This document shows, piece by piece, positions 52,086 to 61,200 of a stretch of DNA of 64,000 nt (position 1 is the first letter of the stretch; every line of letters begins with the position of its first letter). The position numbers and the translations under genes are program-made. Source of the stretch: Aureimonas fodinaquatilis (GTDB lineage Bacteria; Pseudomonadota; Alphaproteobacteria; Rhizobiales; Rhizobiaceae); contig NZ_VTWH01000002.1 in NCBI RefSeq assembly GCF_008369445.1, positions 186,001 to 250,000 on the forward strand, written 5' to 3'. Below the pieces are notes generated by a model. It saw nothing but the letters and a program-made list of their open reading frames with translations, was not told the origin of the DNA and made no database searches.

Positions 52086-52285
52086 CCAGGTTCAAGGTCA
52101 TCGAGGGCGGCGAGAAGCCAAAACCCTTTCGGGCGCGCAAAAAGGGCGAGCCGGAGATGCTGGTGTGTACCTGCGGCTCGTCAACTTCGATCGAGGTGAA
52201 GATCGGCCGAATGCTGGTAGACGGCAAAGTGCAGGGCGGAACGAAGCAAATCCTATGCTTTCACTGCCAGCGAGTTGTTTTTTAA
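52082..52285 (+). CDS. Small zinc-ribbon protein with no standard start codon
   Basis: An open frame of 67 codons overlapping the MuF stop: (I)ARFKVIEGGEKPKPFRARK, then CTCGSS and CFHCQR, two Cys pairs about 30 residues apart that would bind zinc. The frame is closed by stops just upstream, and the first position, which should be ATG by analogy to the other coupled genes, is ATA (AGCAGGACT before it). Either ATA or ATT is used, or the gene is damaged; ATG 52157 would give only 42 residues. Confidence 0.5.
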   Translation: MARFKVIEGGEKPKPFRARKKGEPEMLVCTCGSSTSIEVKIGRMLVDGKVQGGTKQILCFHCQRVVF

Positions 52286-52641
52286 TTTTCTGTATTGTTG
52301 CAAGGGAAGCTTTCTTGCATTGCGAATATCATAATCATAGCAATTGGATCAGAGTGTTTTGGTTCATTCCTAACAATATATCCATCCAGTAGCGAAATTG
52401 CGTCCCTTCCAGTTATGATTTTGTTTCCTGCAATACAATATGTGGGCCTTCCGCCGATGTGTAACGTAACTGCTCTCGACCAAGAAATACCTTCATGTAT
52501 TCCCGATATAAAAATTTTTGCCTCATTCGTTTCCTTGTTTTCTTTATACCACTGAACATCGATTGCAAATCCTGGTTGTGCAGGTGAGGGACCAATAAGA
52601 TACAGATTGGTCAGCAGTATCAAACTAAGAATTCGGAACAT
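52282..52641 (-). CDS. Exported Rap1a/Tai-like small protein (moron)
   Basis: A 119-residue secreted protein. Signal peptide about 1-21 (MFRILSLILLTNLYLIG), then a globular part ending DGYIVRNEPKHSDPIAMIMI, FAMQESFPC, which resembles the C-terminus of Rap1a/Tai-type periplasmic immunity proteins. Two cysteines (69 and 114) could form a disulfide. It is reverse to the head operon, AT-rich compared with its neighbours and has a terminator on its upstream side, all typical of cargo genes. The family match is by eye and tentative. Confidence 0.6.
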   Translation of the reverse strand: MFRILSLILLTNLYLIGPSPAQPGFAIDVQWYKENKETNEAKIFISGIHEGISWSRAVTLHIGGRPTYCIAGNKIITGRDAISLLDGYIVRNEPKHSDPIAMIMIFAMQESFPCNNTEN

Positions 52642-52651
52642 CTATACCTCC

Positions 52652-52673
52652 AGCCGCTTCCGGGCGGCTTTTT
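52652..52673 (+). terminator. Rho-independent terminator within head operon
   Basis: AGCCGC (52652-52657), loop TTCCGG, GCGGCT (52664-52669), then TTTTT. It would reduce rightward readthrough before the scaffold gene and marks the upstream border of the reverse-oriented exported gene. Confidence 0.75.
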
Positions 52674-52714
52674 CATGCGGCAGGGCCGCACCAACCTATC
52701 AGGGATAGGAAATC

Positions 52715-53380
52715 ATGCCACTGAAACTCGTATTAGACAGCCTCGACGGGCTGGATGACACCACGCGTGCCCTATACTCGGAAAAGGACGGCAAGTTCCG
52801 CCTTGATGTTGAGGGCGTAGAAGACACCGAGGGGCTGAAGCGAAAGAACGCCGAACTCCTCGCCGAGACGAAGAGCGAGCGCGAAAAGCGCCAGGCTCTC
52901 GAGCGTCAGCACGAGGAAGCCGAGCAGGCCCGGCAGCGTGAGGCCGGTGAGTTCAAAACGCTCTACGAGAAGTCGCAGACTGATTTGGAGAAAGAGCGAA
53001 ACGACAACCGCACCTTCCGGCAGACCATCCAGGATCGCGATCGTGAGGCTGCAGCGGCATCGCTGGCCTCCGAGCTCACTCGCGACACTGCGCGCGCCGC
53101 TCTCCTGAAGAAAGAGGCGCTGGCCTTCGCGGAGTTCACAGATCAGGGTGTTCAGTTCAAAATCGGCGGCATCCAGCAGGATAAAGCCAAGGTGCTTGAG
53201 CACTTGAAGACGCAGTACCCGTTCCTCGTGGACGGCAATCAATCCAACGGTGGTGGGGCCAACGGTGGGAGCGGCGGGGCCGCAGGAAAGAAACTCTCAG
53301 ATCTCAACGACGAGGAGCGTCTGAAGCTCGCTCGTGAAGACCCCGCAGCCTTCCGCAAATTGCGTGAAGCCAGCCTTTAA
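52715..53380 (+). CDS. Head scaffolding protein
   Basis: A 221-residue highly charged coiled-coil protein (LKRKNAELLAETKSEREKRQ, EKSQTDLEKERNDNRTFRQT) with a Gly/Asn-rich hinge (GGGANGGSGGAAG) and a short C-terminal helix (LAREDPAAFRKLREASL). This composition and the position just before the capsid gene are typical of phage scaffolds, which guide capsid assembly and then leave. Confidence 0.85.
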   Translation: MPLKLVLDSLDGLDDTTRALYSEKDGKFRLDVEGVEDTEGLKRKNAELLAETKSEREKRQALERQHEEAEQARQREAGEFKTLYEKSQTDLEKERNDNRTFRQTIQDRDREAAAASLASELTRDTARAALLKKEALAFAEFTDQGVQFKIGGIQQDKAKVLEHLKTQYPFLVDGNQSNGGGANGGSGGAAGKKLSDLNDEERLKLAREDPAAFRKLREASL

Positions 53381-53389
53381 GGAACGGAT

Positions 53390-54406
53390 ATGCCGTACAC
53401 CACTCTTGGCGACCTGTTCGCCCGTGACCGCGTCACAACCTATGAAGTGCTCCAGTCCTACATGGACGCCGACCCTGTAACGGTAACGCCGTTCTTCGAG
53501 TCGGGGATTTTGACGTCGAACCCGCTTCTTGCCGAGGCTGCCGCCTCCGGCACGGGTATTGTCGAGATGCCCTACTGGCTCGGCATCGATAGCTCGATCG
53601 AGCCGAACTATTCGAACGACGTTTATGAAGATGTGGCCGTTCCCCGTTCGATCGGCACCGGCTACCTGCGTGGCCGCAATGCCTATCTGAACGAGGGCTT
53701 CGGGACCATGTCGCTGGTCAATGAAATTCGTGGCCGCGATCCGCTTGCGCGTGTAGCCTCCCGCCTTGACCAGTTCTGGCGTGAGCAGGCTGAGCGGCGT
53801 CTCGTCGCCACAATGCGCGGTATTTTTCTTGCGTCCGAGGCAGACGATCTGGGCTTCGTAGCAACAGGCGCTGTCGGGCTCGAAGGCATCATCGACGCAA
53901 CGATGACGATGGGCGACAACTTCGGCGCCATCGCTGGCTACGTCATGCACTCTGCAGATTTCGCTACGTTTGCCAAAGCCGATCTGACCGAGGTTCGCCG
54001 CAATCGCGAGACGAACCTCCTGGAGCGCACGATCAATGGCCTGCCTGTGATCGTGAACGACCAGGCCATGGTGATCGGCACTGGTCCGACGGCTCGTCGC
54101 GTTATTGGCGCGCTGGGTACGGGTGCATTCGGCTACGGATCTGCTCTTCCGGCTGTTCCGCTTGAGTATGAGCGTGAGGCTGCGCGCGGCAATGGTGGCG
54201 GTGCTGAAACGCTGTGGACCCGTCGGAACATGATTGTTCACCCGATCGGCTTCGACTTCACGTCCGACAGCATCACCGGAAACGGCACGGAAGGTCGCCC
54301 GCGCTCTGCTGGCTGGACTGACCTAACCAATCCGGTGAATTGGGAACTGGCCGAGGGTGTCGAGCGCAAGAAGGTGCCCATCGCCTTCCTCGCTGCCGCC
54401 GCTTAA
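53390..54406 (+). CDS. Major capsid protein
   Basis: A 338-residue head shell protein, probably HK97-fold. MPYTTLGDLFARDRVTTYEV opens the protein; GTGIVEMPYWLGIDSSIEPN, LNEIRGRDPLARVASRLDQF-like sequence, HPIGFDFTSDSITGNG and a C-terminal PVNWELAEGVERKKVPIAFL resemble coat proteins of this group. It lies directly after the scaffold gene with GGAACGGAT as ribosome binding site. Confidence 0.88.
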   Translation: MPYTTLGDLFARDRVTTYEVLQSYMDADPVTVTPFFESGILTSNPLLAEAAASGTGIVEMPYWLGIDSSIEPNYSNDVYEDVAVPRSIGTGYLRGRNAYLNEGFGTMSLVNEIRGRDPLARVASRLDQFWREQAERRLVATMRGIFLASEADDLGFVATGAVGLEGIIDATMTMGDNFGAIAGYVMHSADFATFAKADLTEVRRNRETNLLERTINGLPVIVNDQAMVIGTGPTARRVIGALGTGAFGYGSALPAVPLEYEREAARGNGGGAETLWTRRNMIVHPIGFDFTSDSITGNGTEGRPRSAGWTDLTNPVNWELAEGVERKKVPIAFLAAAA

Positions 54407-54433
54407 CCCTTCACGTAATTGGAGACTAATACA

Positions 54434-54622
54434 ATGGCTAATCATTCCCCGAACCGCGACAACTACGTCGCCAAGAAGACTTGGGACGAGGCGATGAGCG
54501 GAGAGGCTGCCAAGCCTGCCGAGGATGCCAACACCCCTGAGCCAACGAAGAATGAGGCTCGCAAGAATGGTGGTGGTGCCAAAGCGCAGCCCTCCCGTGG
54601 GCTCGCAAGCGCTTCGAACTGA
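54434..54622 (+). CDS. Small protein following capsid gene
   Basis: A 62-residue polar, probably disordered protein (MANHSPNRDNYVAKKTWDEA, AKPAEDANTPEPTKNEARKN). Such small genes after the capsid gene often encode head accessory proteins. GGAG lies 9 bases before ATG 54434. Confidence 0.55.
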   Translation: MANHSPNRDNYVAKKTWDEAMSGEAAKPAEDANTPEPTKNEARKNGGGAKAQPSRGLASASN

Positions 54623-54627
54623 TTAAC

Positions 54628-54651
54628 GAAGCGGGGTTCCGGCCCCGCTTC
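54628..54651 (+). terminator. Hairpin after capsid genes
   Basis: GAAGCGGGG (54628-54636), loop TTCCGG, CCCCGCTTC (54643-54651). No T-run follows, so it may be an mRNA-stabilising or partial-termination hairpin separating abundant capsid mRNA from connector genes. Confidence 0.5.
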
Positions 54652-54670
54652 TATCCCATCGGAGGCCGTA

Positions 54671-55105
54671 ATGCTTTCTTTCACTGATCCTGCCGCCACC
54701 GTCGAAGAGGCGGACGCCTACGCTTCCCCGCGCCGCTGGACGGACTGGGAAGCCGCAGCTAGTGAGGACAAGGCAGCTGCAATCCTTCGCGCACAAACGT
54801 TCGTTGCTGCGACCTACAATGGCCGATGGATGGCGGATTGGGAGAACGCGGAGGCGCCTGAGAACGTCAAGTTTGCCATAGTGGAAGCTGCGCGACGTGA
54901 GTTGCAGGCTCCAGGGTCCTTGGCGCCAGACGTGAATCCGAGCGGCGTCATCAAACGCCAAAGCAAGGCTGTCGGGCCATTGAAGACTGACATTGAATAC
55001 GCTGACGGCAAGGGTGCTCGTCCGTCTGTGCCGATGGTTGGCTATCTTCTTGCTGGTCTTGTTGGCGGGATGGGTGGCGGTAATTTTCGGGTAGTACGGT
55101 CGTGA
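54671..55105 (+). CDS. Head-tail connector, DnaT-like superfamily
   Basis: A 144-residue protein. ATVEEADAYASPRRWTDWEA and AAILRAQTFVAATYNGRW match the DnaT-like head-tail connector family found after capsid genes (helical fold of gp6 adaptor type). ATG 54671 follows a GGAGGCCGTA site. Confidence 0.78.
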   Translation: MLSFTDPAATVEEADAYASPRRWTDWEAAASEDKAAAILRAQTFVAATYNGRWMADWENAEAPENVKFAIVEAARRELQAPGSLAPDVNPSGVIKRQSKAVGPLKTDIEYADGKGARPSVPMVGYLLAGLVGGMGGGNFRVVRS

Positions 55106-55473
55106 GCCAGATCTTCGACTATTCACAATCGCAGCAGGATGCCGATGAACTCATTCGCGAGTTTGGGCAGGTGGGCGCGATCCGAGTGCTGGAGGAACGC
55201 TCTGACTGGGACGATTTCCCAGCCTCGGTAACCGATCACGCTTGTAGTCTAGTCGTGCTACCGATCGATTTGCAAAGCACCGGATATGACGTCGCTGGAA
55301 CGCTGATAAAGTCTGGAGACGTGCAAATCCTAGTGTCGGTTGTCGGTCTCACCGTGACGCCCTCCACAGTCAACAGCGTTGTTACGGCAAATGGCGTGTT
55401 CAACATTGTTCGCGTCAACACGCTTTCTCCATCCGGAATGCCAGTTCTGCACGACATTGTGGGGCGACGCTGA
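55102..55473 (+). CDS. Probable head closure protein
   Basis: A 123-residue mostly beta protein (SLVVLPIDLQSTGYDVAGTL, DVQILVSVVGLTVTPSTVNS) starting at a GTG that overlaps the preceding stop. Position between the DnaT-like connector and the gp10-like protein fits a head-closure or stopper role; the sequence itself is not diagnostic. Confidence 0.6.
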   Translation: MSQIFDYSQSQQDADELIREFGQVGAIRVLEERSDWDDFPASVTDHACSLVVLPIDLQSTGYDVAGTLIKSGDVQILVSVVGLTVTPSTVNSVVTANGVFNIVRVNTLSPSGMPVLHDIVGRR

Positions 55474-55877
55474 TGGTCGGGTTTGCTGATCAGGTTGCTC
55501 AATGGTCCGACAACACCCGAACTAAGGTTGAGATCGCAGTCCGCAAGATTTCCCTAGATGTTTTTTCTGCCGTCATATTGATGTCACCGGTTGATACCGG
55601 GAGATTCCGGGGAAATTGGCAGGTAGCCATAGGGAATATCCCTAGCGGCACGATCCAGATTGACGACAAGGACGGAACGGCCAGTATTGGTAGGGTGCAG
55701 GCTGCGACGCTCGGCTTAGAGGCTGGGCAGATCATCTACTTGGTCAATAACCTGCCGTACGCCCAGCGCCTTGAATATGGATACTCTCAGCAGGCTCCTG
55801 GTGGGATGGTTCGGCTCACGGCTCAGCGGTTCCGGCCCATCGTTGAAGCAGTTGCCCGCAGTATTAATGGTGGGTGA
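55473..55877 (+). CDS. HK97 gp10-like tail completion protein
   Basis: A 134-residue protein. VILMSPVDTGRFRGNWQVAI and LPYAQRLEYGYSQQAPGGMV are the two hallmark motifs of the HK97 gp10/minor tail protein family, which joins tail to head. ATG overlaps the previous stop by one base. Confidence 0.85.
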   Translation: MVGFADQVAQWSDNTRTKVEIAVRKISLDVFSAVILMSPVDTGRFRGNWQVAIGNIPSGTIQIDDKDGTASIGRVQAATLGLEAGQIIYLVNNLPYAQRLEYGYSQQAPGGMVRLTAQRFRPIVEAVARSINGG

Positions 55878-55878
55878 G

Positions 55879-56328
55879 ATGGCTTTAGACTTGAACATCC
55901 ACACCGCGCTCGAGAGGCATCTTCGCTCCTATGCCGAGCCAAAATTAATACGCGTAGCCCGGCAGGGCTATGCCTTCACGCCTCCCGTCGAGGAGGGTTA
56001 TGACGAGACTTGGAACCCCATCGAGGTTTCAGCCAGTTATCTACGCACCTCGTTTTTGCCAAACCGCAATGAACGCCTGCTCATCCAGGACCCGACGCAT
56101 CGTCGTCTCGGAATTTATCAGATCGACGTCGTTGATGTGGTTGGCCGGGGCATATCGTCCGCATTGCGCCTGGCAGGCGAAGTAGCCGATCATTTCGGCA
56201 TGGACACGTTGCTGACTGCTGGCGTTGTCACGGTTCGCATCACAGCGGCCCCATCACTCGCACCGCCTATCATCGATGCGGCGAGCATGAGCATTCCGGT
56301 TTCGGTGTTTTACGAGACCTTGATCTAA
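55879..56328 (+). CDS. Tail terminator-like protein (DUF4128)
   Basis: A 149-residue protein. The N-terminus LDLNIHTALERHLRSYAEPK and the FLPNRNERLLIQDPTHRRLG, GIYQIDVVDVVGRG segment are typical of DUF4128 phage proteins that occupy the tail-terminator position. Start ATG 55879 lies one base after the upstream stop. Confidence 0.78.
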   Translation: MALDLNIHTALERHLRSYAEPKLIRVARQGYAFTPPVEEGYDETWNPIEVSASYLRTSFLPNRNERLLIQDPTHRRLGIYQIDVVDVVGRGISSALRLAGEVADHFGMDTLLTAGVVTVRITAAPSLAPPIIDAASMSIPVSVFYETLI

Positions 56329-56340
56329 CGGAGAAAAACT

Positions 56341-56835
56341 ATGGCACAGAAATACCCCGTTGCCGGCTGCAAGTTCTACATCAGCACCACGGCGTTTACT
56401 CTTCCTGAAGGCGATGTCGTCGCCGCTGACTTCACGGCACTGACCTTCGTCGAGATTGGCGGCTGGGAAACAATGGGGTCGGTCGGTGATACGGCAGAAC
56501 TCATAACCACGCAGCTCATCAACGAGGGCCGCGACGCGAAGCTCAAAGGCACGCGCAACGCCGGTTCCATGGAAAATACCTTCGCGGTAATCCCGACCAA
56601 TGCCGGCCAGTTGGCCCTAATCGCGGCCGAAGCGTCGAGCGACAACTACGCTTTCCGCATTGAGATGAACGATGCCCCGGCCACGGGCGCCAGCCCAACG
56701 AACGGCATGCGCTACTTCGCCGGCATCGTCATGGGTGCTGCGGAGCAGGGTGGATCTGCGAACACGGTTCGGATGCTCTCCGCAACCGTCGAAGTCAACA
56801 CAAACATCGTGACGGTTCCGCCGTCCGCTACGTGA
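56341..56835 (+). CDS. Tail tube protein
   Basis: A 164-residue protein of the siphovirus tail tube (gpV-like) type. CKFYISTTAFTLPEGDVVAA, FVEIGGWETMGSVGDTAELI and FAGIVMGAAEQGGSANTVRM match the family. It polymerises around the tape measure protein. GGAGAAAAACT precedes the ATG. Confidence 0.83.
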   Translation: MAQKYPVAGCKFYISTTAFTLPEGDVVAADFTALTFVEIGGWETMGSVGDTAELITTQLINEGRDAKLKGTRNAGSMENTFAVIPTNAGQLALIAAEASSDNYAFRIEMNDAPATGASPTNGMRYFAGIVMGAAEQGGSANTVRMLSATVEVNTNIVTVPPSAT

Positions 56836-56846
56836 GGCCCATCGCT

Positions 56847-57125
56847 ATGGAAGACAACAAGTCGAAACCGGCCAAGGAGGTCGAACTTACGACCTCCTAC
56901 GGTGTGCCCATTGGCGTCACAGTAACCTTCAAGACTCAAACCGAAAAGGTTGAGCGCGAGAAAGGCGAGACTGAAGGCCAGCACAAGCTGCGTACCATCG
57001 CCAAGAACATATCCGGCTGGACTACGCTTTACGTCGATGGCGAGAAAGTCACTTTCAGCCAGGAGCGGGCGGTCGCGCTAATGCAACGCTATCCGCATTT
57101 TGCGAAACAACTAGGGAAAGCATGA
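56847..57125 (+). CDS. Small tail protein before the tail chaperone
   Basis: A 92-residue charged protein (YGVPIGVTVTFKTQTEKVER, AVALMQRYPHFAKQLGKA). GAGG upstream favours ATG 56847 over GTG 56832. Its position between the tube and the chaperone suggests a tail assembly role; not otherwise recognised. Confidence 0.6.
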   Translation: MEDNKSKPAKEVELTTSYGVPIGVTVTFKTQTEKVEREKGETEGQHKLRTIAKNISGWTTLYVDGEKVTFSQERAVALMQRYPHFAKQLGKA

Positions 57126-57562
57126 TGGATCTCTCAAGCCTACAGCGCGATAGCGCCAAGGTTGAAGCTGGCGAGTGGGTCGGCGACATACCAGGGTTTG
57201 GCGAAGCGCGGTTGCGTGTTCGCGGCCTCGAAAGTACGGCCTTTGCTGCAACGCGTGCCCGTAAAGAGCGCGCCGTTCCGCGCAATCAGCGTGAGCGTGA
57301 TGGAACGCTAAAGTCGGACGCCGCGCGTCGGATATTCGGTGAGGCTCTTGCCGATGTCATTTTGCTTGATTGGGACGGCATCACGGAAGGCGGCAAGACG
57401 GTGCCTTACGACGCCGAGCGGGCTGCTTTACTGCTGACCAATCCTGACTTCAGCCCGTTCGCCGATGCGGTTGTCTGGGCGGCAAGTTTTGTCGACCGCG
57501 CCCGCGTGGCGGATGCTGCAGAGGTGGGAAACGGCTTGCCGAAGTCGTCAAAAGGGCGCTGA
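57122..57562 (+). CDS. Tail assembly chaperone, short (gpG-like) product
   Basis: A 146-residue protein produced without frameshifting. The core (EAGEWVGDIPGFGEARLRVR, RRIFGEALADVILLDWDGIT, FADAVVWAASFVDR) resembles tail assembly chaperones that coat the tape measure before tail tube growth. Near the 3' end it contains the slippery heptamer at 57526, and a second frame continues the protein. Confidence 0.8.
   Translation: MMDLSSLQRDSAKVEAGEWVGDIPGFGEARLRVRGLESTAFAATRARKERAVPRNQRERDGTLKSDAARRIFGEALADVILLDWDGITEGGKTVPYDAERAALLLTNPDFSPFADAVVWAASFVDRARVADAAEVGNGLPKSSKGR
57526..57532 (+). promoter_or_regulatory. Programmed -1 ribosomal frameshift site
   Basis: G GGA AAC is a canonical X XXY YYZ slippery heptamer placed in the zero frame ten codons before the stop of the gpG-like gene. 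The -1 frame is open across it and continues to 57858, giving a gpG-GT-type fusion as in lambda. Confidence 0.85.
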
Positions 57563-57858
57563 AGGGCGACGACCTTGTCCTCCCTGGCGATTTGTTCCCG
57601 GGGACTCTCGAATGGCTTCACGCTTTCTGGGAGTTGGGAACGGATCGCCAGATTGGAATGACAACTGGGCCGATTCCCGCCGCGTCCATAGAACGGTGGT
57701 CTTTCGGCATGGGCGATGATGACGCAGAGTGCTTCCGTGTTGCCATCCGCTGCATGGATCGGGAATATCTTGCATTTGCAGCCTTGCCAGAGGATCAGCG
57801 CCCGCAAGCCAAGAATCGAGATATGACCCCGGAGCTATTCGATGCTCTGTTCGCTTAG
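57532..57858 (+). CDS. Tail assembly chaperone frameshift extension (gpT-like)
   Basis: After the -1 slip the ribosome reads RLAEVVKRALKGDDLVLPGD and about 88 more residues (LEWLHAFWELGTDRQIGMTT, DREYLAFAALPEDQRP), making a fusion of about 245 residues. The second frame has no ATG of its own in a suitable place (first start TTG 57592). This long form recruits tube protein in known systems. Confidence 0.82.
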   Translation, partial: RLAEVVKRALKGDDLVLPGDLFPGTLEWLHAFWELGTDRQIGMTTGPIPAASIERWSFGMGDDDAECFRVAIRCMDREYLAFAALPEDQRPQAKNRDMTPELFDALFA

Positions 57859-57862
57859 GATT

Positions 57863-58204
57863 TCACTCAAGTATCTTGAACGGGTCCATATCACCGGGAG
57901 GCGATCCTGTCCCAGCGTCGAAAGAGACTTGGTAATCCCCTTGTGGGACCGAGTACGGAGCGCATCGTCGGACGGCTCTCACTGCTGCTTCCACGCTGGC
58001 TCGCCATGCGGGGTTTCCCGTGTCTCCGGATGCATTGCCGAAATCGATGATCTGACCGTCCGCCGCTAGGCGGACAGTGATCTCGACATCAGCACTCGTC
58101 CGCGGGGGAGCCCAGCATCGTTCTGCTTGCTTCTGAACTGTTTGCCCTTGGGCGAGAGCCGTCGTTGGCACCGCCAACAACACGACCGTCAGCATCATTT
58201 TCAT
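57863..58204 (-). CDS. Exported TolA C-terminal domain-like protein (moron)
   Basis: A 113-residue secreted protein. The signal peptide (MKMMLTVVLLAVPTTALA) is followed by AERCWAPP, DVEITVRLAADGQIIDFGNA, AWRASVEAAVRAVRRCAPYS, the pattern of the TolA domain III/TonB-C-like fold. Cys30 and Cys81 are placed to form a disulfide, as in TolA. There is no membrane anchor or long helical domain, so it would be free in the periplasm. It is inserted in reverse orientation between the tail chaperone and tape measure genes, nearly without spacers. A role in the lysogen is likely. Confidence 0.75.
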   Translation of the reverse strand: MKMMLTVVLLAVPTTALAQGQTVQKQAERCWAPPRTSADVEITVRLAADGQIIDFGNASGDTGNPAWRASVEAAVRAVRRCAPYSVPQGDYQVSFDAGTGSPPGDMDPFKILE

Positions 58205-58219
58205 CCGGGGATCCTTCTC

Positions 58220-61200
58220 ATGGTCGATATTGCTACTCTTGGCATAGCCGTCGAAAGCAAGCAGGTCGATAGCGCGACGACATCCCTAGGAAAATTTACC
58301 GGCTCGGCAGGTGCCGCCGAACGTGCCGTGACGAAGATGGGCAAGGAGTCGAGTAGCGCCGGGCGCGCTGCCGCCGCCGCTAATGACAATGCTGCTCGAT
58401 CCGCCAACAAAGCCGCAGTGGCTTATGCTGGATGGGAAAGGGCTGCCGCCAATGTCGGTCGTGTGCTTGGGGCCATTGTTGGGGCACTCGCCACGGGTGC
58501 GCTTGTACGGTACGCCGACGCGTGGTCGGACATGCAGTCCCAAGTCGGCGCCGCGACCCGCGACATGGAAGCCGCACCGGCGATGATGCAGCGGCTCGTT
58601 GACATCGCAAACGCATCATACTCCCCGCTGCAGCAAACTGTAGAAACGTATTCCCGAAACGTCTCGGTACTGCGTGATATGGGAGGCACGGCCAAAGACG
58701 CTGCTGACTTCACTGAAAGCATGAATAACGCTCTTGTGCTGACCGCTACGCGCGGCGAGCGTGCCGCATCGGTTCAAAATGCACTTTCGAAGGCTATGGC
58801 GGTTGGCAAGCTCCAGGCCGATGGTCTGGAAACCGTGCTGGCAAACGGTGGAGCGGTTGCGGAGGCCCTGGCTGATGAACTCGGCACGACTGTCAACGGC
58901 TTGCGCGCCATGGCCACCGCCGGTAGGATCACGGGCGACGTCATCGCGAACGCTCTCATCAAACGAACCGAAGAGTTTCGCGCCCGTGCGGCAGAAATGC
59001 CCGCCACGGTGGCGGATGCTTTTGTCCGCATCCAAACGAACCTGACAGCGTTCGTCGGTCAGATGGACCAAGCGACTGGTGCTTCAGGATTTCTCGCGGA
59101 AAAGCTTATCTGGGTTGCCGACAACATCGACACGATTGCGAAGGTTGCAGCGGTGGCCGGCGTTGCTCTCACGGTGGCATTTGCCCCGGCAATATTTGCC
59201 ACCATAATCACAGGTCTTAATGCCGCAACCGCTGCCGCCGTGGCGTTCTCTCTCGCCATCAGCGCCAATCCCATCGGTGCGACCACGGTAGCACTTGCTG
59301 CGGCCACGGCGGCGGTGATGTTTTTCGGTGATGAGGTCGCAATCAGCGCCGACGGGACTGTGACACTGAGGGATTACGCCGTTGCCGCGTTCACTTCCAT
59401 CGGCGACGCGGTTCGTTCCTTAGGTGAGTGGTTTGGCACCGTCTTCGGTGGCCTTGAAGGTCATGTTGACACGGCGATTACTGCCGCGACGACGCTATTT
59501 ACGGGTGGCTTCACTACGTGGATGACTGTTCTCCGCACCACGATCAACTGGATGATCGGCGTCGTCAAAACCGGCGTCGAGAATATAGCCACGCTTGCAA
59601 AAGTCGGCTTCGAGCATGGTTTCACCGCAGCTGGTCAGCTAGCGTACAACGCGGTTGTTGAGTACCTAGCCTTGATGATGCAGAAGGCCGTCGAAGCCGC
59701 GAATTTCATAATCGAGGAACTCAGCCAAGGCATCAACCGGTTAAACCGGATATTGCCCAATACGATGCAGCTTGGGAATCCGTTCTTAACTCTCGATTAT
59801 GATCCCCATGCCATCGCCGAATCTATTCGAGGCACGAAGGTCGAAGTTACCGATGCCGTGAAAGAGATCGATGCGGCCATGTCCGCGAATGCCAAAGCCA
59901 ATATGTCCCGCGATTACCTCGGTGAACTGGGTGCGGCATGGACGGGCGCGGCCGAAAAGGTATCCGCGGCGCGCCGGGCGATTGAGGGTGAAGATACGGG
60001 CGACGGTCTGGGACCGGGCGGCGGCGCATTGCGCTCGGCAAACAACGACAATAGCAAGAGCGGCGGCCGCAAGCGCAAGACGGAATCGGAGAAGGCTGCA
60101 GAGAAAGCCGCCAAGGAGGCGCAGCGTCTCTCCGACGCCTACGACGGCATCACGCGGCGCGCTCAGCAGCGCATTGTCGACCTCCAGATCGAGCGGGATG
60201 CTCTTGGTATGACCGAGGAGGCTACCGCCCGCCTGCGTTATGAGACCGAGCTTTTTAATTCTGCCATCAACGCCGGCATCAACCTGACAGCGCAGCAAGA
60301 GCAGCAGTTGCGCGGCTATGCCGCCACGATGGCTGCGATCGAGGAAGAAACACGCCTTGTGAAGGAGCAGATGGATTTTGCCCGTGGAGTTACGGGTGGC
60401 TTCTTCTCCGACATGCGGTCCGGCCTAGAAAGTGGGAAAGGGATTTGGCGCTCGTTCGCCGACTCGGTATCCAGCGCACTCGACAAGATCATCAACAAGC
60501 TTCAGGACGGCCTTCTCAACTCCCTGTTTGGAGGTGTCAGCGGCGACGGTGGCGCGGGGCTTCTGGGCGGCTTGTTTGGCGGTGGGAGAGGCAAGAGCGG
60601 TGGGGGAAAGAGTTCCGGCGACGCCGTGAGTGCCATGACAAATTTCCTAGGTTTCAAGGAAACCGGCGCCAGCGGCAAAAGCATCAACAGCTTCATGAAA
60701 TCAAATGGGGTAGACATTGATGCGGCTCGCACTGCGTGGTGTGCCGGTTTCGTTAACAGTTCCCTGGAATCTGTCGGCGTAGACGGTTCCGGCTCGCTGG
60801 TCGCCAACTCGTTTCTGAATTGGGGCAGCAAGGTCAACCCTGGGTCGGCGTTGCGCGGCGACGTATTGGTGAAGTCACGCGGCCTTGGCGCCAATCAGAC
60901 AGGTGGTCATGTAGGCATGGCCACAGGTGCATCTCGTATGGGCAGCAATGGCCTTGAGCTGCAGATGATCTCTGGCAACCAAGGTAACGCTGTTTCGCAG
61001 ACGTGGGAAAAAGCCGCCGCGTTGGATGTGCGACGCGCAAGCGAAACACTGTCGGAAAGCTCGAAGCAAATCAGCGGAGCCGCATCGTCTTTCGGCCAGA
61101 ACTTCGACCTCAGTACCTCGACCATGACGAGCACCATGGAAGGCACTGTCAGCCAATTTGCACCGAAGTTCGGTAGCAGCCTCGATCAGTTGCTGAAATC

